Positions 35,001 through 45,785 of a stretch of 64,000 nt of DNA are shown here, piece by piece. The notes under the pieces were generated by a model, which was given only the letters and a program-made list of their open reading frames with translations, searched no databases and was not told where the DNA came from. The number at the start of each line of letters is the position of its first letter. Position 1 is the first letter of the stretch. This DNA is from Hyaloscypha bicolor E (lineage: Eukaryota; Ascomycota; Leotiomycetes; Helotiales; Hyaloscyphaceae): positions 1,051,542 through 1,115,541 of the forward strand of contig NW_020194519.1 in NCBI RefSeq assembly GCF_002865645.1. The letters are read 5' to 3'. The translations under genes were made by a program, and so were the position numbers.

Positions 35001-35336
35001 TTTGACAGAGCTTGATTGATAAGATCAGTGTCAATCTAGCATGGGAATTTTGAGTACGTACCTTTAGTGGAACTGTCTGCACCTCTTCATGGCAATTCGC
35101 AGATTGGCGCTCCTGAAAGTTCGCGATTCCAATTAAGGTTGGCGCTAAAATGCGGGAAGGGATCCGCACCCGCTTCGCGGATTGACAGGGGCGTCGCGAC
35201 TTCACCTTCAAAGTAAACAAAACGTCGAGCAATGTACTCAGCACCTCACCAACAATCAGAAGATTTCGCAAAACCCGCACTCGGATAATGGCATGCTCTT
35301 TTTGATAATTTGGTTCTGGGGCACAATTCGCAAAAG
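35001..35336. promoter_or_regulatory. Bidirectional promoter between ORC2 and Cut12
   Basis: 336 bp separate the two start codons. Two copies of TTGGCGC lie at 35104-35110 and 35139-35145 in the same orientation, 35 bp apart; they resemble E2F/SBF-type cell-cycle sites (TTTSGCGC). GTCGCGAC (around 35193) and an ATCCGC..GCGGAT inverted pair (around 35160-35183) lie next to them. Both flanking genes act in the cell cycle, so shared control is plausible but inferred. Confidence 0.45.
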
Positions 35337-37749
35337 ATGCTTAATTGGTGGCTAGGAAAACCCGCGGAGGGGAATCGCGTCCAAGGTACATTGGACCGCT
35401 GGAAATAAGTTGATTCACCATGCTAACCAAATACTAGATGGAGACGAGGCTACGGAACTCCCGGATACACCTGCTCCAGTATTCGCCGCTCGTGCATTAA
35501 AGAGTGCAATTTTTGGTGTACCAGATCCACAAGATGATGAGACATTCTACGAAGGAGAAGACGAATCGGAAGACATAGCTGCACAAGATCCTGCGAAGGG
35601 TATGTCGAGGAGTGTGTCTCCAACGAAGCCTCAGGGTATTCTCCTGACACCTGGGACCGGAACTACGCGCCGAAAGACCGTGTCATTTGGCAATGAGGTG
35701 GTTGACAAACCGGAGAATGAAAAGACGAGGGGAAGGCTCTCTGCAAAAAAGTCCAAGAGTGGTATACCAGATGATTGTCCAGGAAAGTTCCCCAGTCCAT
35801 GGACGTCGAAATCGGAGCCATCGAGGAGGGTTAAGCGCAATCTCACCAAGGTCTTAGAGGACGCGAGAGAGCAAAAGAGCCAGAAGGATAGGATAGAATC
35901 AATGGCTACCGCTCCAAAGCCAAAGCCAGAAACGGATAGCAAGTCTTCACAGCCAGAAGCTAAGAGACGGAGCAAGGCAGACTCGGACAGGGGGTCTACA
36001 AAATCAGAAACTACGAAGCCAAGCAAGTCAGAACTAAGCAATCAGGGGTTATTGCAACAGCTGGCTGTTCACGACGGTTGCGACAACGATATGACAGTGG
36101 ATTTGAATGAACCGCATTCCCAATCTGGCAAGTTCTGGAAGTCCAATTTCGAGCAATACCACGAGGACGCAAAGGCAGAGATGGCAAAGCTCTTCAAATA
36201 CAAGCAGCTTGCCAAATCGTACGCCAAGCTAAAAGACGTGCAGTCCATCAACTTGGAGGAGAAACTGAAAGAGGAGCAACGAAAAGTCTCCTGTATGGAA
36301 GACCAGATCTCAAAACTGACCGCACAAATTGCCGCTGCTGCACGAGATGGAATTGATGACAAGTCGCCGGAATTGACAAAGGAGCTTGCACGACAGACCG
36401 CTTTGGCTATTCAATATAAGGACCAAGTCGAGGAATTTCGACTTGCACTGGAGGGACCGGAGGGAGAGACCGGTATTGCTGCCAGGCAAGGGAAGCATTT
36501 TACTCAGGAGGAAATGGAGAGCACAATGTCGAATGTATCTCATGAGCTGAGGAATGCACGAAAGCAGCTTAAGGAAATGGTATCACTTCGTGAGGAAATG
36601 GAACAACTCCGACAGACATTATTAGCCACGGAGAAGACGGTGACGAAGCTCCAAGAAGAGAATACCAAGTTAACCCAAGAACTGCTCCATGCAGACTTGC
36701 GCCTGGAAACCCATCTGGAGAAATGCGAAAAGAAACAACAGTCATCCGAGGACCGACTTCGTCTGAGGAATGAAGAGATAGAAACTCTTCATAAGGACTA
36801 TGCTGCTTTGAAAGACCTCGCAAAGGCAAATCGTCGAGATGCCGAGCAGCTTTTGAAGGGTCGTCACGATCAAGTTGTCAGGTTGAGGAAGGAGATTACA
36901 TTGTTGCGAGGTGCTGAATCTACTGCACAAGAAGCTGAACGTACTCTGCAGAAGAAGACTACCGAACATGATCGAATTGTGGCAGATCTTCAGAAACAGA
37001 TGATCGCGTTGAAAGAGAACCAAAAGCCAGAATATTTGCACGACAGACCATCGAAGAGAACGAGGGACGCAAAGCAGCCTCCCGATTTATACTCGAAGCC
37101 TCTTCCCCCTGTCGAGCCCCAAGCTAGGGAGAGCCAAGTTCCGATTCCCAGTCCACCAATTGCTCGACCTTTAAAGGCAGCCGCTCCATCGAAGCATTCC
37201 CTGCCCGATACGCCTTCAAAGTCGTCAAGACCACGATCATCTCACTCCGCTTTATCAGAATTGATAAACAACGCAAGCACGGACACCATTCCACCTGCCA
37301 GTTACGGGCCAATCCAGCACACACCTTTGCCAGCTATCACACTTACCGATCGACTCCCCAGCATGTCTTTATCATCCCCAGAAATGCAGCTTCCCTCCCC
37401 CGAACCATTTATCACTCAATTCACAAGTAAAACCATCCACGACCGAAACTGCAAGGCCAGCCCACGGCCTTCAATGTTCAACATCCCAGCCAGCCCTCCT
37501 AAGGCAGCCGTAGCCCGCTCTCAAACTTCCGGTAAGCTCTCGAGACAGCGATCGAACAATGATCTCGCTGCCCGTCGCCTGGCAACTTTGACGAGCAGTC
37601 GAGTGTCGAGTTTGGATGGCTCAAAGCAGAGGGTTACGCTTCCGCCAGAGAGAGCGGCTGCTGCGAGAGCGAGGCTAGAGCAGAAAAATGCGGAGAAAAA
37701 GAGGGTGCATGAGATGGGAGGTGAGAGGAACAAAGAGAACATTCGTTGA
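35337..37749 (+). CDS. cut12: Spindle pole body protein Cut12
   Basis: Two exons: 35337-35385 encodes MLNWWLGKPAEGNRVQ and joins across a 52-bp intron (GTACAT donor, ACTAG acceptor) to 35438-37749; 786 residues. The short first exon restores the conserved N-terminus (MLNW-x-LG) that precedes TPAPVFAARALKSAIFG. Next come GILLTPGTGTTRRKTVSFG and CPGKFPSPW, the signatures of the Cut12 domain, then about 330 residues of coiled coil (from EAKAEMAKLFK to ENQKPEY), and a Ser/Pro-rich tail with a basic end RVTLPPERAAAARARLEQ. Fission yeast Cut12 anchors at the spindle pole body and promotes mitotic entry with Polo kinase; the role here is by family. Confidence 0.88.
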
Positions 37750-38043
37750 GAATTGAGTATGGCTAAATTATTTTGGGGCGTTGGTTTTGGTGGATGTTAT
37801 CAGGCCAGCCTTACCGGACTGGGTTGGAGTTATTGTATGAGTACGACGATACCATGATTTGGAGTTTGTAGCATTAAGCATTGGAGTTAGGAGACTGCAT
37901 TAAGAAGTAATGCTTCGTTTTCAGATCGGGTCTCTATGAGACAAAGATGTTCTGCAGACAGAATGTCAGCAGTTTTTGGCATGAAATCATTTCATCATTT
38001 CTCTGTCCTATTATCACACCCAAAGCCTCACGTCCTCCTTTTT

Positions 38044-39235
38044 CTACTCGGCCTTCAGATATCCCCCAACAACCCTCAAAAACTCCGCTGTCTCCTCCAG
38101 CTGTGGCGTATGGCTGCTCTCCGCAAACCTAACCCACTTCACCTTCTCAATACTCTTCCAGAACGGTTCCATCACATAGTCCGTAGCCTCATCATACTTG
38201 CCATTAACTAGTAGCGTCGGCACTTTGATCTTGCTCAACTCGTCCACGATATTAAAATCCTTGAGCGTCCCAGTGATGAAGAACTCAGACGGTCCATTCA
38301 TGGTCAGATACACGGTCCGGTCGGCTTTTATAGCTGCTTCGGTGTCGTCCCAATCTTTTGGCTTTGGGATGACGCGGCAGACGTGTCGGTCGTAGAAGAC
38401 TTGCATTGCGGCTTCGTACTCGGGGGAGTCGGTTGTGCCGTCTGCTTCGTGCTTTAGGAGGGTGGCTTGTACGTCTGGGGGGAGGTTTTGGCGCAGGGTG
38501 TCGGCGGCGATCACCCACATTTTCATGGAGGCTGGGGAGTCCGCAATTACGAGTCTATGTAGTCCTTTCGGCTGGTTAATGGCATGGCAGGCACCTAACA
38601 TGCCGCCCCATGACTGGCCGAGCAGGTCATAGTCATCCTGGATTCCGAGATGCTTTAGGAGGTTGTCGAGTTCAGCGAGGAAGAGCTCAACGGTCCAGAA
38701 CTTGCCATCTCCTATCTTCTCTGGGAGATGAGTGGAGTTGCCGATCCCGAGTTGGTCGTACATAATCACGGGGATGGAGTGTGTTGAGGCTAAGAAGCGT
38801 ATCGGACGGATGTAGTTGTGGGCTGCTCCTGGCCCGCCATGGAGACAAACGAGGGGACGGACGCCCGATTTGAGGTCTCCGAAGACGGTGTACCACTGGA
38901 AAAGTGGTTAGATTTGTGTGGCGAAGAGATGAAGAAGTATACGAAGAGGTCTATGTGATTTGTGTTATGCTTGAAGTGTGTATAAGGGAGGTGAAGTGTG
39001 TTCCACCAGCTCCAAAGAGATTCAAGATGATAACTTTTTGAATGGAATAAACATCGGATAATACCCAAGAACTCTTTGGTTCGGAAACAGAGGTATTTCG
39101 GGCCTCTTTGATAGAAAAAGCAATTTTGGAAACGCATTGAAGAACTTGGCTACTTACAGTCTTGCATGGCTTGCCGGCACCTTCGACCTTGAAGTCGGCT
39201 TCGGCTTCAATAGTTGGGGGCTCAGGGTACGACAT
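38044..39235 (-). CDS. Proline iminopeptidase / L-amino acid amidase family hydrolase
   Basis: Exons complement(39158-39235) and complement(38044-38895), separated by a 262-bp intron, long for this window; 309 residues. The oxyanion-hole motif HGGPG lies at residues 45-49 and the nucleophile elbow GQSWGG at 119-124 (Ser121); the catalytic Asp is likely in NGKYDEAT and the His in ESSHTPQLEE. The lid is helical. These motifs mark the S33 peptidase group that removes N-terminal proline or hydrolyses small amides in the cytosol. No signal peptide is seen. Confidence 0.9.
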
Positions 39236-40205
39236 TTTGAAAAATATAAAAGATGTAAAGTGTAGAGTTGAAAGTGGGATGCAAGGGAATTTAGCAAATC
39301 TTCAGGGTTGTCTGGCAAAACATGAGTTCACCTTCCGGATTAGGGTTTAATACGAGCAGAGTTGCGGAACCGACGATTCTTAGTCAATTGCACATACACA
39401 ACTTTGATACAGTATATTTAGGCATCTTCATTAAACACCAGCCTCCCCTGCCTGGAGGGTGATTTCCTTTTGTCGTTCTGTGGTCACCTGATGCTGTTGC
39501 TGCTGCTGCTGCTGCTGCATCTATTTTTTTCTGCCTGCATGAAGAGTAGTCAGACATCGCATTGTCGGGTTTTGCGGGCTTCGCCACTGGTGCCTTGTTG
39601 TAAGAAAGGGGCTGGGAGATGGGTGGAAAAGTGTCATTTTCTGAGGATTTCACTGTGAATTAATGAATTAATTGTACTTACATATCTAAGAACTTTGAAG
39701 GCATAACCTTATATATCTCTACATTTCCAACACCAACAGGTGCTGGCAAGCATCCGACCCGACCCCTTTGCACAGGCGAGGCGTCGATAAGAGTCCTTAT
39801 CGGGAATTCGCATGACTTAATGAAAGTATCCCTGCTCCCGCCTGGCCTGGTTCCGACCAAGCACGACAAGATCGCCTTTCCTTCCTGTGAGGATCACTTC
39901 CGCCCAAGAATTTACCACTTCTTCGCTCCATCTTCCGGCTGACCAACTCCGAATTCACCCCGACACACATCGACGAGCATAAAAGGTCCTTCCTTTCGAT
40001 CTCGCCGTTGCTGTCGGCATTCCTCGTCCCACATCCCATTCCGATCACGATCCGCGAGTCCTTTGGTGGCAGTACCATCACACGAGTCATTCTAGCAGAA
40101 CCGCGCCGTACATCTTGGACATAGCAAGCCGACATCAAGTCAATTTCTGGCCCGATCCGCAAATCAACCCAGTCTTTACCACCGAGGACAACTCAGATCC
40201 CGATC
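39236..40205. other. Intergenic region with a TGC microsatellite
   Basis: Roughly 970 bp between divergent start codons of the iminopeptidase and the Cdc34 gene. Positions 39492-39518 hold an almost perfect (TGC) tract of nine units, seven of them pure, followed by a T-run. A pyrimidine-rich stretch precedes the Cdc34 start. No gene is evident; a small frame across the repeat is most likely chance. Confidence 0.6.
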
Positions 40206-41002
40206 ATGTCTGCGAAACAGCGTTTGATGCAAGAATACAAGGATCTCTCCCGGGAGAAATGGGTCAACATCGAGGTAGGTCCACTCCGCAGATCTCTTTG
40301 TCTGTTCGACGTGCTAACAATACCCACAGCTCGACGAGGCTGCTATCTTCAAATGGAGCATCGGACTCATGGTCATTAATCCGGATAGTGCCTTCGATGG
40401 TGCCTATTTCAAGGTGAGTCCCTCTCATGACCCCTGGCCTGTCGTTTTACTAACCCGCCCCTCAGGCCTCCATGACCTTCTCCGACAAGTACCCATACGA
40501 CCCTCCCACCTTCAAATTCAACCGACCGATCTTCCACCCCAATATCTATCCCGACGGCAAGGTCTGCATCTCCATCTTGCACGCTGCCGGTGAGGACGAG
40601 CAGTCCGGAGAGCAGGCTAATGAGCGATGGTCTCCTCTCCAAGGTGTCGAGACTGTCCTTCGTTCCATCCTTCTCCTCCTGGATGATCCCGAGATCTCCT
40701 CACCCGCCAATGTTGATGCTGGTGTCATGTACCGCGATGACCGAGAGCAATATAACCTCAAGGCCAAGGCTACAGTTCAGGCCTCGAAGTCAGATATCCC
40801 AGAGGGCTTTGAGATGCCAGAGACACTCATGGAGGCTCCTCCGGTGAAGTTTGCCGACGATGACGACTTCTGGAACGAGCAGGAGGAGGACGATGATTTT
40901 GGCGCCAGTGAAAGCTCCGGAGAAATGGAGGAGGACGAGGAAGGAGAAGACCAAGAATTTGACAGTGAGGAAGAGGAGCAAGAAGAAGTAGAAGAACTAT
41001 GA
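40206..41002 (+). CDS. cdc34: Ubiquitin-conjugating enzyme E2, Cdc34/UBE2R type
   Basis: Three exons: 40206-40274, 40330-40413, 40466-41002; 229 residues. The UBC fold is complete, with HPN at 75-77 and the active cysteine Cys85 in GKVCISIL. The loop after the active site is extended and acidic (HAAGEDEQSGEQANERW), which is the hallmark of Cdc34/Ube2R and Ube2G enzymes. The C-terminal 60 residues are almost entirely Asp/Glu with Ser, the acidic tail that docks on the basic canyon of the cullin in SCF ligases. The enzyme builds K48-linked chains on SCF targets and drives G1/S. The RING protein at the left end and the UBA-like protein next door belong to the same general pathway. Confidence 0.95.
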
Positions 41003-41709
41003 AGGAAGAGCGTCCACGATTCCTGGCTTTGGAGTGCATGGATGAAATCTCGGTCTTGCATTTTACGGAGCAGGGCCTTCATGACACAGGATCCAGATGT
41101 GAGCACTTGGCGTTATTTTCTCATTTTCCTGCATAGCATAGCGTTGGCCCGGCTAGTTTTTATGGCGTAAGGAATACGGCAAGCATGGCATTTCCAACTG
41201 CGGCGTATTTCACGGTGGGTTTGGCTTTGATTTTCTCTTAGACCTAGCTGGCGTCCGGCTGGATATTGCATCTTTGGGGGGTAATTACATAGGAGGGTGG
41301 ACACAAAACACATCTCAGCATGCTTTGTGTCCTTAGAATACCTGCCTGCAATGTGAGTTGTGAGAGAGTGAAGAAATATATGTCAAGTCGTACCAGGGAA
41401 GAGAAGGGTGAGTTGTTTTCCAAGTAGAATTCACCTCGTATGCATGTGAAGGGGTGCCGGTACATAGCGCGGATCGGAACAGGGATGTTGCGCGGCGATT
41501 CTTGAGCTCTGTTGATCCAAGCTCTGCAATCCCCATCTTTCACCATTCTCCCCAGAAAACTGGGACCAACGATTTTGAAGCTTTCCAACTTCACACTTCT
41601 CAGTTGTACAAACGCGCCTCTGTACATTTCCTTCATGAGCTGTAACAAGCTTCAACGAAGCTGATAACAGTGCGGCTGTAAGCCTCGAGGGCCTCGGCAT
41701 TACGACGAT

Positions 41710-44581
41710 ATGATGGCAGGCCCCTTCCAACCATCCCGTGACGATATCAAGGCTTTCCTGAGCTTGGTCCCCGATGTACCTGAATCAGAAGTTATATTAC
41801 GATTGAAGGTGACTTGGCGCAAAGCCTCAACTGTGTTCGCAGCTGATATGTGCAGGGAAATAACAACAATGTCGAGCAAGCCATAGGCGAATACTTTGAC
41901 GACGCTGGGTCTGGAAACAAGGTAGATACGTGGCATATTGCATGCAGGATATCTGAGTGCTGAGGATCTCTCTAGTACCATTGGAATGAAGCGGAGTTCA
42001 GCAGCGATCGGGAGGGTACTCAAAACAATGCTGGAATATGTCAGTTGTTCATTTGCCAGCCTTTTGAATAGAACGGGGCTGACCTCACTCAATAGCGTTC
42101 AACATACACGCCGCTGATGACATTGGATCATATGGAACATTCTCTGGAGCTCCTTCCCGACCGCCTTCGCGGACAAGCAACAACAAGTCTCCACTCAGTA
42201 AGGTCATAGACTTGACTGCAGAGCATGCACTAGGTTCGTATACTCTGCAACGGTACCTACATAGCTAACATACGTTGGTAGCCGACCCTAGGACTTCGAT
42301 GTCTCATCAGGACCAGCATGACCGGGAATTGGAACAAGTACTTTCTCTTTCGAGACAGGAATGTGGACTACCACCGCAAGAAAGTGGAATAACTGGCACA
42401 GACCAGAAATACTTTGGCCCCGCGACCCGCAATGAATACGAGCAAGGCAAGTGGGAGATGGTTCCTATGAGCAAGAGCTCTGCTCAAGAAATCATGTTGG
42501 ACCCTGGCCCTGCGGAGCGGAAACGAGACCTCGACGTACCTGCCTTCTTGAAGCCCAGCATACAGAACCACCGTCTCAATGCTCTATTCACAATCTATCA
42601 TGAAATTCCTCTTACTCGAAACATCTTTCTAAAGCCGATGGACGTCCTCCCCAGTTATGGAAATGATAATGAGTGGTGGACTGGCAAAACGATTGATCTT
42701 CCATCATTAACTGGCGAAGATTCTCCCGAGGAACAAACGGTCGACAGAGAGCTTCAGCGGATCATGGCTTTCCTTGATAAGACGGACCGCAGTTATGGTT
42801 CTGCTGATGCGTTGGCAAACATGGCTGATGTGAAGAAGGCATCACGACACTGGGACACAGCTGAGGCAGCCGTAATGGCCGCGTGGAAACATTTATTGGC
42901 TGAAGAGAATCATGGTGTAGTGAAGAAGGTTTTCAGCAGAGGTGTCGAATCGGAAGAACAGGAAGATACCCCGCAAGGAACAGAGTTTGCCATCCTCGAA
43001 CTGCCACTCCCACCCGAGGACTCTGACCAGGAGAATATCTACGACATCGCTGATGACATGCTGTGGCCTAATTTACTGTTGCGAGACGCCGACAAATGCT
43101 CGTACTTGTCACATGTGGCTGATGTCATTGCTTTCCGATTCGAGGGCAACATGGAGTCGTATAAGAAGATCGACATCCCTGCTGTCTGGTATCCAGATCG
43201 GTATCTGAAAGATGGAAGACAGGCAGCTTTAGAGATGCGTCAGAAGAAGGTTGTGGTTAAAGAAACACTGGAGCAAGCATCTCGCTTGGAAGATTATTTG
43301 ACGTCCTATCAGATGCGTGGACCCGGTGGAGGGAAAGTCGTGAAGGTTCAGGATCTGTTCAAAGCTTCACTCAGACATGACGAGGCCGAAATCCTGGAAG
43401 ACCAGACGATTGATGACTCAGAGCTTGATGGTATTCCAACTCAGCGCCAGAGCAAGGCTGCAGCAGTCCTCTCTAAAGAACTGCAAAAGGTCATGGCGAA
43501 GATTGACAGGAAGTTGACGGGTAGGTCTCACTGCATCTCGATTTCTTGCTTTAGCTGACGCAATACAGCTTTGAATGAATCCAAAGAAAAGGCGCGAGAG
43601 GAGTTGCGACAGCTCTCGAAACTTTATACTGAACCTTCAAATGACCCGTCGGAGCCCAAACTACATGCTTACTCACTCCGTGGAGTCAGTATTAGTAAGA
43701 GTACCTTTTACATTTGCAGAAGAGCGGAGCCAGATCTGATTGATATGGATCTGGATGATGATGGACGGAAGGCCAGCGGTGATCAATGGTGGAGGATCCA
43801 CTATACTCCAATAGGATATAGTCCTGTGACTGTAGAAGTAAGTTGATTTCTTTGTCACGGAACCGTGGCTCTGACGCACAGGTAGAAAACAACACTGGAT
43901 CAGGTTCTCGAGGCCACGAGGAATGAAATTAGAAATGCGATCCTCGTGTATGCGAGCAAGTACGCAATGGACATGCAAGCCGTGGTATTGCCAAAGGCCC
44001 TAGAGGTGTGTATAATTTCATCCTTTATGATCAGCCTGCTAACGAAACGGCAGACGTTTGTGCGATTCGACAACGCGTCCTTCAAGGTAGAGCTTACTGC
44101 ACCTGAAGAGTCTCAAACCGTAGGTTGGGACACCGAAGAGTCTGTTGATACTCAGATGGATTCTTCTCAATTGGTGGGATTATCTTCTCCTGGCAAACGA
44201 AAATACCGTGGATCTGACGATGAATCAAACCAGTACCAACGCGTGAATGTCACAGAAACGGAGCTGAGAGGAAGCGATGAATCAGCAACTGTAGATGGTC
44301 ACCTGGGTAATGGAGGCGGAATCATGGAAGATGTCGTGACAACGAATGGAGAGCAACATGATATCATTGTGGGCGTTGATCCGAGTCTGATTATGAAGAA
44401 CAATGAGGGTGCGGGACAGGAGATGAAGGAGCGTGGCATGATGCCAATGTTGTCGGGTCGGAAGATGAGCATGCAGCAGATGGGCACGATCGATAGTATG
44501 GATTTGGATCAGGTGGTGGTGGAGGATGAGCATATTGCCGAGGAGAGCACGGCCGTTAAGCGGGTAGGATTTACGGATTGA
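41710..44581 (+). CDS. Ubiquitin-interaction protein with N-terminal UBA-like domain
   Basis: Eight exons: 41710-41808, 41856-41921, 41976-42039, 42096-42233, 42282-43520, 43569-43837, 43886-44005, 44054-44581; 840 residues, phases consistent. The first two exons join to FLSLVPDVPESEVILRLK plus GNNNNVEQAIGEYFDD, a UBA-like three-helix fold. Exon 5 begins near a UIM-like stretch (HDRELEQVLSLSRQE) with the alternating pattern expected of a ubiquitin-interacting motif. Then comes a large globular region (LNALFTIYHEIPLTRN, DVIAFRFEGNMESYKKIDIP) resembling the N-terminus of fungal ubiquitin-specific protease-like proteins, without a catalytic Cys/His box that I can see. The C-terminal 170 residues are acidic and disordered. 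It follows Cdc34 in the same direction. Confidence 0.75.
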
Positions 44582-44702
44582 GAACCCTGATCGGCGAGCG
44601 GGTTACATTATCATGAAGCCGATGATACCCAGGCTACAAGAGCGTTGCGGGCATGCTAAGTTTTAATTGAAACCCTTTGAACGAGTTTGTTGTGCTTCGA
44701 TG

Positions 44703-44874
44703 CGGATATCCGCTGCGCTGCCACCAGGGACGAATTGGCCCGTGCACATCTAAGCGAACTGAATCAGCAAATCATATCGCCAGATTCATTGATTTAAGAC
44801 CTCTGATTTGCTGCAATTTTGCGGTATATTTGATCACGGAAATTCGTCCCTGGTGGCAGCGCAACGGATATCCG
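44703..44874. mobile_element. 172-bp foldback element (MITE-like)
   Basis: The two ends are inverted repeats of about 40 bp: CGGATATCCGCTGCGCTGCC at 44703-44722, continuing CACCAGGGACGAATT, pairs with the right end 44835-44874, with only two or three mismatches. Inside, CAGCAAATC (44765-44773) pairs with GATTTGCTG (44804-44812), so nearly the whole element could fold. It has no coding capacity. Target-site duplication is not obvious. It lies 120 bp past the stop of the UBA-like gene. Confidence 0.7.
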
Positions 44875-45317
44875 GGAGAAAAGGGGCCAAGGTTCGGCTC
44901 GGCAAGCTCCCCCCTTTGTTCCCTCCTATGGGGCTTGTACCCCTACAATCGATAATAGATCAAGACAAAGTTATTCGAAGAAGCTATTTTGTTTGTCCAA
45001 TCACTATCTAATTGCCTGTTTCCATCCAACCCCCTCAAAATAAGCTTTTTCCAGGGTTAACAAAATGTCCTGGTCTCTGCCTTGAGATATGACAGGGGTA
45101 GGTATCAGACTCGAACCTTCCTTCACGATTGCTGTCTTACCTTGATCCTTTCAACTTGTGAAATTATTTTCTCCCTATTGCCATCGATTTCGACAATGTG
45201 AAAACTTCTTCAAAATGGATCCGGCAATTTGCTTGTTTTCATCGAATGTTCTAGTACATTCCAAAGCGACCCCTCCACGCCCTGCTCCGATTATGGCGTC
45301 ACACACCGCCTTCCTTG
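44875..45317. other. Intergenic region
   Basis: Spacer between the foldback element and the start of the possible small frame at 45318. No gene motif is seen. Confidence 0.5.
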
Positions 45318-45653
45318 ATGGCGGGGAACTTCACCACAAACCTGAACAGAGGTGGCGCCAGCCCGACCTCCAACCCACCTACCTTAGACACTAATCAACA
45401 CTTAAAGAATATCCAGAGGTCTTTGTTGCCTCTAAAGACGTATCTCGAGTCATTGGCCAATTGCGTATCCACAATCCCGACGCCCATTATCTGGTCATTC
45501 GGACAAAGACAGACAAAGAATCCCAGCAATTGGGAGCGAACAATCACACGGTCAGCCGTTAGTACCGGCGAAGGCGACACCGATCCGACAGAAGCACAAC
45601 GAACAATTCAGCAACTTTCGAGGATATTCTACAACTCGACAACATCTTCTTAA
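45318..45653 (+). CDS. Possible small hypothetical protein
   Basis: An open frame of 111 residues starting MAGNFTTNLNRGG, Ser/Thr/Pro-rich. A second frame over the same DNA (about 45413-45562, EVFVASKDVSRVIGQ, then HNPDAHYLVIRT) has at least equally protein-like codons, so either the gene is spliced in a way I could not solve, or both are part of the DnaJ gene's 5' region. The family is not recognised. Confidence 0.25.
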   Translation: MAGNFTTNLNRGGASPTSNPPTLDTNQHLKNIQRSLLPLKTYLESLANCVSTIPTPIIWSFGQRQTKNPSNWERTITRSAVSTGEGDTDPTEAQRTIQQLSRIFYNSTTSS

Positions 45654-45785
45654 TTTTGTCCTAGCTAAAAGCGACCCGGCTACGTTAAAGGCTTCACGAT
45701 TCGAAGTCGCTCATCTGCACAGTAAAAGGCTCGACCACCAGGACAAAGACATTATCCCGAGCTGTCACCGTACAACCCTGCAGTC

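Noticed and set aside
39384..39653. Minus-strand frame across the TGC repeat (poly-Ala/Gln)
   Set aside because: The frame is open because of the microsatellite; no start context or homology seen.
41795..41830. 34-nt GT..AG segment on the minus strand
   Set aside because: Would be an intron of the antisense frame; the region is explained by plus-strand exon 1 and its intron.
41700..42092. Open minus-strand frame with hydrophobic stretches, and a following one at 41431-41730
   Set aside because: The plus strand encodes the first exons of the UBA-like gene here, with clean splice signals; joining the minus frames would need a 34-nt intron in the wrong phase.
45071..45130. tRNA-like B-box (GGTTCGAGTCTG on the minus strand)
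   Set aside because: No acceptor stem, A-box or anticodon arm at proper spacing; no tRNA gene could be supported in the window.
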